Assembly (NCBI RefSeq): GCF_052857255.1
Contig: NC_135505.1
Coordinates: forward strand, 62,475,649-62,539,648
Direction: 5' to 3'
Length of the DNA stretch: 64,000 bases
From: Amblyomma americanum
Taxonomy: Eukaryota > Arthropoda > Arachnida > Ixodida > Ixodidae
This document shows, piece after piece, positions 53,925-64,000 of this stretch; the first letter of the stretch is position 1, and every line of letters begins with the position of its first letter. The notes under the pieces are model-generated. The model made no database searches, was not told where the DNA came from, and saw only the letters and a list, made by a program, of their open reading frames with translations. The position numbers were made by a program, and so were the translations under genes.

Positions 53925-54299
53925 TGTCACGTAGTGGTGACGGCAGTCGAAGCAGCGATGAAGACGGACGAAAGGGTCTTCTAAAAGAACTGTTTATTGG
54001 GCTGACTTGCACCCAAAATGGTGTGAATCACTCGGCGGCGGCGAAGCTACAAGCGTACTCGGCGGTCGTCGAACAGAATGCCCGCAGCTGTCGGCCGTGC
54101 TCAATTTAAAGCTGATAGCGAACATTCGAGATAAAGGGCGCAAAGTTACTAGAACATTCCGGAACAACGTAGAATCAGCTTTGCCTGGCTGCGATCAATC
54201 GAGATAAATCTAGTCGCGTCTTGCGTCGCAAACAAAGCGATAAGGTGGTGTCGCGGCAGATTTGAAAAACGAACAAACACTCTGCAAATATTGGCGGCA
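53925..54299 (-). repeat. 5' LTR of the gypsy element
   Basis: This is the upstream LTR in the element's minus orientation; it reads TGCCGCCAATATTTGCAGAG at its start and ends ACGTGACA. Confidence 0.9.
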
Positions 54300-57200
54300 T
54301 TATGCACATGTTGGCAGGACAGCAACAATTGGGCCGCAGAGAGAGGCTCTTGCTAAGGAGTCTGCAACCTCATTTAAGTGAAAGCCCATGTGACCTGGTA
54401 CCCAAAGCAACCTTACCGAATGTAGATGGAGCGGAATCAGGAACTTAAAGAGGCGTAATGCCCGAGCCTCCGTGGGTGAGGTTAATGAAGTGAAAATGGA
54501 CAGATAGTCTGTCATAACCAAGAACTGGGAAACGGCAGTTTCTAATTTTCGTAAGGCTAAGATTACTGCTAATAATTCAGCCAGAAAAATTGGAGGGAAG
54601 TCAGGAAGACGGAGAGAAAAAGACCAATGTAGTGAAGGCGAAAAAATTTCCACACCTGCCTTTTCGCGATCCTGCGAGGCATCAGTAGCAATAAGAACAT
54701 GAGAGGAAAAGGACCTTAGGTGGTCCTGCAACAGACCCTGAAGAAGCGGGAAGGGCTGCAGCTTTGTATTCGATGGGAAAATGTCATCGAAGTCAATCTG
54801 GACATATGATGAGTTGTTATACATTTGCCGGACATCTGTGAAATGAGTATTTATGGGATCAAGGAGGGACTGCACGTAACATACTGCGGAGTATGAAAAC
54901 GAGACCAGGCGGCACTAATAAACGCGGAAGGTTGACTAAGAAATATTACACTGGAAGCGTGAAGAGGTGATTCGCACAATTTTAAAAATGTTTGACCTGT
55001 TAAAAGGTGAAACCTAGCTGATAACGAAGGCATTCGCGCCTCAAGTTGCAGAACAGCATTGGCGACATATTTTGGAAGCCCCAGACAAAGGCGCAACGCC
55101 TCACGCTCCAAAAGCACAAGAGGGCGAAGTTTATAGGCAGGAGATCCTCAGAATGAAACACACCGGAACTCCAAAATTGGGCGGATGTACATCTTATAAA
55201 TCATCAGAAGTGTATGCCTTCTCATGCCTGATCGAGCACTGCAAAGCCTGCGTAGGATGCCAATGGCCCGAACTCTTTTGCAGAAGCTTGCTCAATGTGT
55301 GGCCGCCAGGATAGAGTAGAGTCGTATATTACACCGAGATATTTCACCGTCTGAACTTGAGGTATTATGCTATTTCTATAGACCAGGCAAATATTTGCAG
55401 GAACAGAAACCGGAAATACTAACAATGCGCATTTCTTCACATTGAGGGACAGATGAATTCTTCCTAACCAGTTCCCAAGAACATTGAGGTAATTTTGCAG
55501 GGTTAAATAAAGAGTGTGAATGTTACCTGCAGATGCAAAAATGCAATATCGTCGGCGTACACATAAGTTTTTACATTTTGAATGCATGTAATTGAGCTTA
55601 GAAAAATGTTAAAAAAAACAGGTGAGAGAACTGATCCGTATGGTACACCTCTTGTCTGTGGAAATTTCCTTGAGGAAACACCATTTTGGCAGCAGTAAAA
55701 TTTTCTATTTTCCAAAACAAAAACAGAAATACAGCCTACAAAATAGCTTGGGAAGTTCAGTTGTTGTAATCTTAGTAACAGAGTCGAGTGCTCAACGCTG
55801 TCGTATGCTTTACTGACATCCAAGGTGACAAGTGCAGCAAACTGTTTTCTATTGCGAGCTAATTTAATACGTGTCTCAAGGTCAGTATGAGCACACCAAA
55901 TTGAACAAACCGGCCTGAAACTAATTTGACAGGGATTCAAGAGGACATTTTTCGAAATTAATGCCATGACACGGCTGAGAAGGATCCTTTCCACCAATTT
56001 CATTAGGTTCGATGTTAATGAAATAGGGCGTATGTTGTATAAAGTTAAGCCCTCCCTTGCTTTTTAAGCAATGGAACTATTTCAGCAAGACGCCACTCAT
56101 GTGGTATTCAAGGACCTTTAATAGTATTGTTAACTAGAGCTGACAGGTCTGCAGGAGATTCATTGAACAAAATTTTGATCGTAGATGAAGAGACCTTATC
56201 GGGGCCAGGAGCCGCTGGGGATAAGCGCAGAACAATTTGAGACAGCTCAGGCCTAGAGACCTCAGTGAAATCATTTGAGGTGCATGTGAATATAGCAGGG
56301 GAAGGTAGAGCAGAAGTAAAGCGCAGCTCTTGGCCACACGCAATATCTTCTAAGGTCTTTGCGATGTCAGCAGGGGTCTGAACGAGGGATTCAATGTTGG
56401 AAACCGGTGGGATCACCTTGTTTCGCCTCATGAAATTAAACAAAGCTCGTTTATTTCCTGATTTGGAAAGGAAATCAAATTGATTTCTTTTATACTCCTC
56501 CTTAGCATGGGCGACAGTGCGCTTAAATGTTGCTGCAGCATACTTATAATCCAACCAATTTTTTGGGCATTGATTGATTACAAGTTTCTTCCAAGCTGCT
56601 TTCTGCAGTCTATATGCACGCGTGCACTCAGAGTTCCACCAATTGTTCGCAATTGCACCCTTGGTTTCCTTAACCGAAAATTCAGACTTTTGCCTTGCGT
56701 AGTCCAGTACTGTACATAGATGTGCAGCCTTGCTTTCGGCACTTGTCTTAGCGCAAGGGTGTGAAGTGATTTGGAGGGCTGATTTTAGCGTGTCCTTAAA
56801 GCAACTGTAATTTATTAACGTGCGCTGATGTCGCTCAGGAAGGGTTAATTTACATGCAAACTTGAAACTAATCGGTAGATGATCACATTTGCACAGTCAA
56901 CAGGCGCCCAAGACATAACAGAGACTCCTTGGGAGGAAAAAGTTAAATCCAAGGTAGAGCGGAATTGACTCCGAACAAACGTTGGCAATCCGGAATTGTT
57001 GCAATTCAAGGTTTTGTCAAAAGCCCAATCAGTCTAGAACCAAAGCTGTCTGTTTTAAACCCGCAAGTCACATGGTGCGAATTGAAGTCGCCAAGTAATA
57101 GAACCTGAGATCGGCTACAAGACATGAGTGAGCCAAGGGGCCGAGTGTCACGCACACCAGACGGGAAATATGCATTAGCTACCGTAAAGGGCTGTTGACC

Positions 57201-57500
57201 TCGGTCACTGAGGTAAACCGCAAGGATTTCGCATTCATTGTCCGTATATTGGAAAGAAATGCGTGCCCTGTGGCAAAACTTTGTAGAGATGAGCACTAAC
57301 AACCCTCCCCCTCGTGATGACCGGTCAAGCCGGAACGGATGGTAAACCTTGAGATGATAATTGAAATTTGTGGTTAGCCATGTTTCCTGTAAAGGAACTT
57401 AATCTGGTAGAAGCTGATTGCATAGGCAATTTAAATCTGTTGAAGCGGAGAATATAGATCGACAATTCCACTGGAGTACACTTAAGAACCCTATCTTGGC
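54300..57500 (-). pseudogene. LINE copy A ORF2, endonuclease, RT and first half of RNase H
   Basis: Endonuclease: QETWLTTNFNYHLK, GGGLLVLIS, RSQVLLLGDFNSHHVT (about 57090). RT: GPDKVSSSTIKILF, CQISFRPVCSIWCAHTDLET, VTLDVSKAYDSVEHSTLL (motif A), TRGVPYGSVLSPVFFNIFLS (motif B) and YVYADDIAFL (motif C intact, about 55560). Thumb: TVKYLGVIYDSTLSW. RNase H: LIATDASQDREKAGVEIF, AELLAVILALRKLET, LVMTDYLSIF, RLLWVPGHMGFHLNEVADSL. Several frameshifts separate these blocks. The LTR element enters right after the RNase H block (LPTCA), and ORF2 continues at 48361. Confidence 0.8.
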
Positions 57501-57528
57501 GGGAGGGCCGCAGCCGCGACTGCCTTTT

Positions 57529-58860
57529 CTAGAATCCTGGTCTTAGCATTTTACTTGCGTTACTTTTCTTTGTCTTTGACTGGGGGGGGCAAGATGGACC
57601 TGCAATATTCAGAGGAAACCCACTTCGTTTTTGGGCGCGGAGATCAGACTCCATATCCATACATTCCTTAGAGGATGCGTCCGTAATGCTGTTCGAAGGA
57701 GTGGTCTGAGAGGTCTTTTGTTTCTCACATTGTTTTTGGCGCTGTGGAGCGGAATCGATTACTATAGAAGGAGGGGTAGCTTCCGAAGCCAAAGAAGGCA
57801 AGAGCGGAGCAGTGGACGCCTGCAGAAGATTGGTCGTCTGAGCAGCTATGACCTGCGAAATGCACGCAGACACGGTTTCCATACTGCGATTCATTGCATT
57901 TGCCACAGCTTTCTCAACTGCCGCTGTAATAGCCTGGGACCAACTAGAATCCATTATGGGTGGGCATTTAGCGGCCACACTAGAGTAGCCTGAGGCTCTC
58001 TCCTTGACTGCGGCAAAAGCCTCTCTGAGCGTGCATCTGCGCTTGTCTATAAGCTCAAGCACCTGAACTTCTTGTGCTCGTGCAGGACAGTCAGGCGAAT
58101 CAGCAGGGTGAGCACCACTACACAAACAACATTTCTCTTGCTGTTCAGGACATTCCTCTCTGCAATGACGTTCCCCACAGGCACTGTAGCGTAAGGCCGA
58201 TTTGCATGCTTTGCCGCAGTGGCCAAATCGCCAGCAGTTTTGACACTGAAGGAACCGAGAGTTAAAGGAATCTACCCGAAAAACCAATGGCCACACCTTA
58301 ATCTCTGATAGGCAAGATATGCGTGCAAATGTGGCAATGACGGACTCAAGAGGAATTTTCACTCCATCAACCATCCTCCTACATCGATGGACAGCAATCA
58401 CTCCCGCAGGCGAGAGGTTCTCAAGCGTTTCCACAGCGCTCAATCGAGAGTCGACCCCTCGGACCAAGCCCTTGGAAGATGCTAGATGAGGCGGAATGAA
58501 TGCGCTCACCGGGTGGTTGGCGAAGGTCATACACTTTAGCAGGTCTTCAATGCAGTCTTTATCCGGTGACCTGCACAAAATACCACCCCTGCCGAACTGC
58601 CGGACATCCGTAATGCGCATGAAGTGCTTGGATGTGGATTGAAGAGCCGCCTGTACTGCCTCCGGGTTGTTCAGTCAGATAGCGCCTCCATCGGAAGGCA
58701 CTAAAGCGACCGGAATGCTCGATACTCCACTGCGGAAAAAGAGATCAAATGGGAGCTGGTCTTGAGGAAGAGATGCCGACCAAGGGGAAAACCCCTGGCC
58801 GGGAGAAGAAGTAGACATTAAGCTCTCGTCCCGCGCCCAATCACCCAAAAACTGGAGCAA
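57529..58860 (-). pseudogene. LINE copy A ORF1 (gag-like) with three zinc knuckles
   Basis: The frame from 58860 (MLQFLGDWARDESLM) is broken only by a TGA at 58675-58677, then runs 363 codons. It holds a central domain (GGILCRSPDKDCIEDLLKC; VIAVHRCRRMVDGVKI) and knuckles CQNCWRFGHCGKAC, YSACGERHCREEC and CCLCSGAHPADSPDC. A long Ser/Thr/Ala-rich C-terminal region follows. Knuckle 2 has Ser where copy B has the first Cys. This protein type coats LINE RNA. It ends just before ORF2. Confidence 0.8.
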
Positions 58861-58976
58861 GCAGGCACAGACAAAAAGGAGAAATTTAGCAAGCTAGCGC
58901 AACACCGCCAGGTACTTATCCGCTACCCCGCAGCCTGGGTTGCTGGTCCACGTCACGCTGGAAGCAGGGCGCCTTC

Positions 58977-59240
58977 TGGAAGGAAGGAAGGCCTCAGACG
59001 TTGCTGGCACATACCCACTACGGGGGAGTGGCCAAGACACAGGCGGTTAATTACTGGATACAGGAAAGTTTTGACGGGAAAAGGAGTGGTAATAGTATGT
59101 AGTCTGATAGATTGGAAGAGGGAAGGAGAGAGGTCCAGTTAACTTAGAGATCAAAGACGGGACGATTGCTTAATGTGCATAATAGTACACAATGCCTATA
59201 ATGTGGCAATGTCGTACTGACTGAGGGCGGGAAAAAGAAA
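58977..59240 (-). other. LINE copy B 3' UTR and junction with copy A
   Basis: The plus strand shows GGAAGGAAGGAAGGCCTCAG at the junction (58977 on), then TGCTGGCACATACCCAC. The same block ends copy A at 47634 and, decayed, copy C near 45510. Confidence 0.7.
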
Positions 59241-60824
59241 TTAGAATGGGTGTCGCTGCGTTTCTTGAAGAAAAATTTGCACAGCAGAGCGCACACTCCT
59301 GTCGCTTCGTCCAAGCAAAGAAGCGCCAATGGAAAGAAGAACCGCGGAAGACACAGGCAAGCCCAGTTGATGAAATGGAATTTGCAAAAGACGCTTCCTC
59401 AAATGAGAAAAACGGCGGCAGAACAGCAGGAAGTGATCTATTGTCTCAGGTTCGGCACAAAAAGGGCACAGTGGGGAAGCTGCCTGGCCAGATCTGTGAA
59501 GGTAGAAATTTAGAAGGGGAACCCGGCAACGCAAGCGTGTGAAAGAGACCTCTAGTCTGCGTGAGCGCCAGTCTTTGCTACTCCAAGGATGCAGAAGATT
59601 CTGATATTCGGGAGATGATGTAAGAGCCGAGGCAGCAAATTCCTGAAATATTGTGTAGCTGCGAAACCTCACCGCAGCTGTATATGCACACAATGGCAAG
59701 ACAGCAACAATTGGGCCACTGAGAGAGGCTCTTGCTAAGGAATCTGCAACCTCATTTAAGTGAAAACCCATATGACCGGGTACCGAAAGGAACCTTACCG
59801 AATTTAGATCGAGCGGAATCAGGAACTTAAAGAGGCGTAATGGCCGAGAGTCAGTGGGTGAGGATAAGGAAGAGCAAATGGACCGATAGTCGGTCATAAC
59901 CATGACCTGGGAAACGGTAGATTCTAATTTTCGTAAGGCTAAGGTTACTGCTAATAATTCAGCCAGAAAAATTGGAGTGAAGTCAGGAAGACGGAGAGAA
60001 AAAGACCAATCTAGTGAAGGCGAAAGAATTCCCACACCTGCCTTTTCGCGATCCTGCGAGGCATCGGTAGCAATAAGAACATGAGAGGGAAAGGACCTTA
60101 GGTGGTCCTGCAATAGACCCTGAAGAAGCGGGAAGGGCTGCAGCTTTGCATTCGATGGGAAAATGTCATCGAATTCAATCTGGACAGATGAGGAGTTGCT
60201 ATATATTTGGCGGACATCCGTGAAATGAATATTTATGCGATCAAGGAGGGACTGCACGTAACATATCTGCGGGGTATGAAATCGAGACCAGGCAGCACTA
60301 AAAAAGGCGGAAGGGTGACTAATATATATTATACTGGAAGCGTGAAGAGGTGAGTCGCACAATGTTAAAAATGTTTGAACTGTTAAAAGGCGAAACCTAG
60401 CTGATAACGAAGGCATTCGCGCCTCATGTTGCAGAACAGCATTGGCGAGATATTTTGGAAGCCCCAGACAAAGGCGCAACGCCTCACGCTCCAAAAGCAC
60501 AAGAGGGCGAAGTTTATAGGCAGGAGCTCCTGAGAATAAAACACACCCGAACTCCAAAATTGGGCGGACGTACATTTTATAAATCATCAGAAGCGTATGC
60601 CTTCTCATGCCTGACCTAGCACTACAAAGCCTGCGCAGTATGCCAATGGCCCGAGCTCCTTTTGCAGAAACTTGCTCAATATGTGGCCGCCAGGAGAGAG
60701 TAGAGTCGTATATTACACCGCGATACTTTACCGTCTGAACTTGAGGTATTATGTTATTTCTATAGACCAGGCAGATATTTACTGGAACAGAAACTGGAAA
60801 TACTAACAATGCGCATTTCTTCAC
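59241..60824 (-). pseudogene. LINE copy B ORF2, thumb, RNase H and zinc tail
   Basis: This is the longest open LINE frame here (527 codons). It runs TVKYRGVIYDSTLSWRPHIE, RRHTLLMIYKMYVRPILEFG (thumb), then RNase H: LIATDASQDREKAGVGILSP, FLAELLAVTLALRKLE, VMTDYRSICSSL and SVRFLSVPGHMGFHLNEVAD (the usual WVPGH Trp is Ser). It ends with CPFCAEPETIDHFLLFCRRF and SIGASLLGRSDRSVRSAVQI. The frame is contiguous with what copy A has on both sides of the LTR element. Confidence 0.82.
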
Positions 60825-60941
60825 AATCAGGGACAGATGATTTCTTCCTAGCCAGTTGTCAAGAACAATGAGGTAATTTTGCAGGGTTTGATAAAGAGTG
60901 TGAATGTCACCTGCTGATGCAAAAAATGCAATATCGTCGGC

Positions 60942-62860
60942 CTACACATAAGTTTTCACGTTTTGAATGCATGGAATTGAGCTTAGAAAAATGTTAAAAA
61001 GAACAGGTGAGAGAACTGATCGTTGCGGAACACCTCTTGTCTGAGGAAATCTCCTTGAGGAAACACTATTTTGGCAGCAGTAAAATTCTCTATTTTCCAA
61101 AAAAACAGAAATCCAGGCTACAAAATAGCTTGGGAAGTTGAGTTCTTGTAATCTTAGTAATAGAGACGAGTGCTCCACGCTGTCGTATGCTTTACTGACA
61201 TCCAAGGTGACATGCGCAGCAAACGTTTTTCTATTCCGAGCTAATTTAATACGACTCTCAAGGTCAGTATGAGCACACCAAATTGAAAAACCCGGCCTGA
61301 AACCAATTTGGCATGGATTCAATACAGCATTTTCTGAAATGAATGACATGACACGGCTGAGAAGGACCCTTACCACCAATTTCACTAGGTTCGATGTTAA
61401 CGAAATAGGGCGTATATTGTCTAAAGTTAAGCCCTCCCCTTGCTTTTTAAGCAATGGAACGATTTCAGCAAGTCGCCACTCATGCGGTATCTAGGGACCT
61501 CTAATAGAATGGTTAATTAGAGCCAACAGGTCTGCAGGAGATTCATTGAACAAAATTTTAATCATAGATGAAGTGACCTTATCGGGACCAGAAGCCGCTG
61601 GGGATAAGCGCAGAACAATTTGCGACAGCTCAGGCATAGAGACCTCAGTGAAATCACTTGAGGTGCATGTGAATATAGTAGGAGAAGGTAAAGCAGATGT
61701 AAAGCGAAGCTCTACGCCACACGCAATATCCTCTAAGGCCTTTGCGACGTCAGCAGGGGACTGAACAAGGGATTAAATGTTGGCAGCCGGAGGAATCACC
61801 TTGTTGTGCCTCATGAAATTAAACAAAGCTCATTTATTTCCTGATTGGGAACGGAAATCATAATGATTTGTATTATACTCCTCCTTTGCACGGGCGACAG
61901 TGCGCTTAAATGTTGCTGCAACATACTTATAATCCAGCCAATTTTTTGGGCATTGATTGATGAGAAGTTTCTTCCAAGCTGCTTTCCGTCGTCTATATGC
62001 ACGCGTGCACTCAGCATTCCACCAATTGTTCGCGATTGCACCCTTTGTTCTCTTAAGCAAAAATTCAGACTTTTGCCTTGCATGGTCCAGTACTGAGCAT
62101 AGATGTGCAGCCTTGCTTTCGGCACTTCTCTGAGCGCGAATGTCTGAAGTTATTTTGGAGGGCTGATTTTAGCATGTCTTTAAAGCAATTGTAATTTATT
62201 AACGTGCGCTGATGTCGCTCAAGAAGAGTTAATTTACACGCAAACTTGAAACTAATCGGTAGATGATCACTGTTTGTTGCACAGTCAACAGGCGCCCAAG
62301 ACATTACAGAGATTCCTGGGGAGGAAAAAGTTAAATCCAAGGCAGAGCGGCATTGACTGCGAACAAACGTAGGCAATCCGAAATTGTTGCAGATAAAGTT
62401 GTTGCCAGATGCCCAATCAAATATTCTAGAACCAAAGCTGTCTGTTTTGAACCCCCAAGTCACATGGTGCGAATTGAAGTCGCCAAGTAATCGAACCTGA
62501 GATCGGCTACTAGACATGAGTGAGTCAAGGGGCCGAGTGTCACGCACACCAGACGGGAAATATGCGTTAGCTAACATAAACGGCTGTTGACCTGGGACAC
62601 TGAGGTCAACCGCAAGGATTTCACATTAATTGTCCGCATATTGAAAAGAACTGCATGCCCTGTGGCAAAACTTTGTAGATATGAGCACTAACAACCCTCC
62701 CCCTCGTGATGACCGGTCAAGCCGGAACGGATGGTAATCCTTGAGATGATAATTGAAATTTGAAGTTAGCCATGTTTCCTGTAAAGCAACTAAATCTGGT
62801 AGAAGCTGATTGCATAGGAAATTTAAATCTGTTGAAGCGGAGAATATAGATCGACAATTC
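60942..62860 (-). pseudogene. LINE copy B ORF2, endonuclease and RT up to motif C
   Basis: Endonuclease: RSQVRLLGDFNSHHVTWGFK (about 62460), DSFGSRIFDWASGNNFICNN, TNSDHLPISFKFA (about 62260). RT: NIRPISLTSNLVKLVVRVLL, CQIGFRPGFSIWCAHTDLES, VTLDVSKAYDSVEHSSLL (motif A), TRGVPQRSVLSPVLFNIFLS (motif B; the usual Gly is Arg) and KTYV followed by TAG where copy A has the Tyr of YADD. Stops also lie near 62625 and 61775. The frame continues below 60942 as ADDIAFF. Confidence 0.78.
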
Positions 62861-62882
62861 CACTGGAGTACGCTTAAGAACC

Positions 62883-64000
62883 CTATCTTGGCGGAAGTGC
62901 CGCAGCCGCGACTGCCTTTTCTAGAATCCTGGTCTTAGCGTTTCGACTTGCGTTACTTTTTTTTGTCTTTGACTGGGGGCAAGATGGACCTGCAATATTC
63001 AGAGGAGACCCACTTCGTTTTTTGGCGCGGAGATCAGACTCCATATCCATACAATCCATAGAGGATGCGTCCATAACGCTATGCGAAGGAGACGCCGGAG
63101 AGGTCTTTTGTTGCTCACATTGTTTTTGGCCCTGTGGAGCGGAATCGATTACTACAGAAGGAGGGGTAGCTTCCGAAGCCAAAGAAGGCAAGAGCGGAGC
63201 GGTGGACGCCTGCAGAAGATTGGTCATCTGAGCAGCTATGACCTGCGAAATGCACGTAGACACGGTTTCCATAATGCGATTCATTGCATTTGCCACAGCT
63301 TTCTCAACTGCCGCTGTAATAGCCTGGGACCAACTAGAATCCATTATGGGTGGACATTTGGCAGCCACACTAGAGTAGGCTGAGGCTCTCTCCTTGACTG
63401 CGGCAAAAGCCTCTCTCCGCGTGCATCTGCGCTTGTCTATAAGCTCGAGCACATGAACTTCTTGTGCTCGTGCAGCAAAGTCAGGCGAATCAGCAGGGTG
63501 AGCACCGCTACACAAACAACATTTCTCTTGCTGTTTAGGACATTCCTCTCTGCAATGACGTTCCCCACAGGCACAGCAGCGTAAGGCCGATTTGCAGGCT
63601 TTTCCGCAAAGGCCAAATCGCCAGCAGTTTTGACACTGAAGGGGCCGAGAGTTAAAGGCATCTACTCGAAAAACCAATGGCCACACCTTAATCTCTGACG
63701 GGCAAAATATTCCTGCAAATGTGGCAATGACGGACTCCGTAGGAATTTTTTCTCCGTCAACCATCGTGCTGCATCGATGGACAGCAATCACTCCCGCAGG
63801 CGAGAGGTTCTCAAGCGTTTCCGCAGGGCTCAATCGAGAGACGACCCCTCGGACCAAGCCCTTGGAACATGCTAGATGAGGCGGAATGAATGCGCTCACC
63901 GGGTGGTTGGCGAATGACGTACACTTCAGCAGGTCTTCAATATAGGCTTTATCCGGCGACCTGCACAAAATACCACCCCTGCCGAACTGCCAGACGTCGG
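62883..64000 (-). pseudogene. LINE copy B ORF1 (gag-like), partial at window edge
   Basis: The frame is open from the edge: DVWQFGRGGILCRSPDKAYI and so on for about 370 codons to the stop at 62883. Knuckles: CQNCWRFGLCGKAC (the His is Leu here), CCACGERHCREEC and CCLCSGAHPADSPDF (last Cys lost). Alignment with copy A shows only scattered substitutions. Two knuckles carry ligand losses, so RNA binding would be weakened. The N-terminus lies beyond 64000. Confidence 0.78.

Larger units (their letters stand above)
48362..54299 (-). mobile_element. Ty3/gypsy LTR retrotransposon, 5,938 bp
   Basis: Two LTRs, 48362-48734 (373 bp) and 53925-54299 (375 bp), start TG and end CA. They differ by about eight substitutions and one 2-base indel (about 98% identity). 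The order PBS, gag, protease, RT, RNase H, integrase with GPY/F motif, PPT is that of Ty3/gypsy. There is no envelope ORF. A likely 4-bp target duplication (ATAT before 48362, TTAT after 54299) has one mismatch. Copy B shows the empty site (GCTGTATATGCACAC). Confidence 0.93.
47634..58976 (-). mobile_element. LINE copy A, full length, split by the LTR retrotransposon
   Basis: The minus strand runs from 58976 (5' UTR) through ORF1 (58860-57529) and ORF2 (about 57500-54300 and, beyond the LTR element, 48361-47917), to a 3' UTR ending in a (TTCC)n tail at about 47634. Copy B at 58977-64000 gives the uninterrupted sequence, so the LTR insertion point inside ORF2 is certain. The two copies are very similar and lie head to tail. 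Confidence 0.84.
58977..64000 (-). mobile_element. LINE copy B, same family as copy A, cut by the window edge
   Basis: The minus strand shows ORF1 (open to the edge, ends 62883), ORF2 blocks (about 62860-59241) and the 3' UTR (59240-58977), with a TTCC tail touching the 5' end of copy A. It is uninterrupted and so defines the empty site of the LTR element in copy A. Confidence 0.85.

Noticed and set aside
1..64000. CRISPR arrays, operons, riboswitches, rRNA genes
   Set aside because: No regular short repeats with spacers and no rRNA sequence; the window is animal nuclear DNA.

Overview
The window is eukaryotic nuclear DNA and looks like an arthropod, most likely a hard tick (Ixodidae). It holds one host gene with GT-AG introns, no operons or ribosome binding sites, and very dense transposon content. 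This includes two copies of a tRNA-derived SINE that resembles the Ruka SINEs of ixodid ticks. The species cannot be fixed from the sequence alone.

Host gene. Two exons of a secreted type-B carboxylesterase (cholinesterase-like) lie at 25009-25266 and 40865-42081 on the + strand. They are joined in phase across an intron of about 15.6 kb. The signal peptide, oxyanion-hole HGGGF, nucleophile GESAG, acidic residue and catalytic His are all present. The C-terminal exon (about 60 residues expected) is not visible and probably lies beyond 64000.

Everything else recognisable is mobile DNA, layered by nested insertion. 1-790: 3' end of an I-like LINE. 1365-3535: a decayed ISL2EU-type DNA transposon (THAP + transposase + YqaJ nuclease). 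8.4-14.7 kb: an I-like LINE (LINE1) broken by a Penelope-like element (PLE1), a CR1 LINE and a SINE. 14.7-20.9 kb: a second type of LINE (LINE2) broken by an unknown 1.3 kb insert and a SINE. Inside the esterase intron: a Penelope element (PLE2) carrying a 1.63 kb P-element-like transposon with an exact 8-bp target duplication, then a nearly complete I-like LINE (LINE3) whose gag ORF is split by a third Penelope element (PLE3) with an 11-bp target duplication. 45.5-64 kb: three minus-strand LINE copies of one lineage (C, A, B). A and B lie head to tail, and copy A is split by a 5.9 kb Ty3/gypsy LTR retrotransposon with about 98% identical LTRs.

The strongest new observations are: (1) the P-like element with its TIRs, THAP exon and an internal X-box; (2) a canonical -1 frameshift heptamer touching the gag stop of the gypsy element; (3) the ISL2EU remnant with a phase-perfect 54-bp intron in YqaJ; (4) the same head-to-head inverted architecture at all three Penelope loci. 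No tRNA or rRNA gene, CRISPR array or bacterial-type feature was found.
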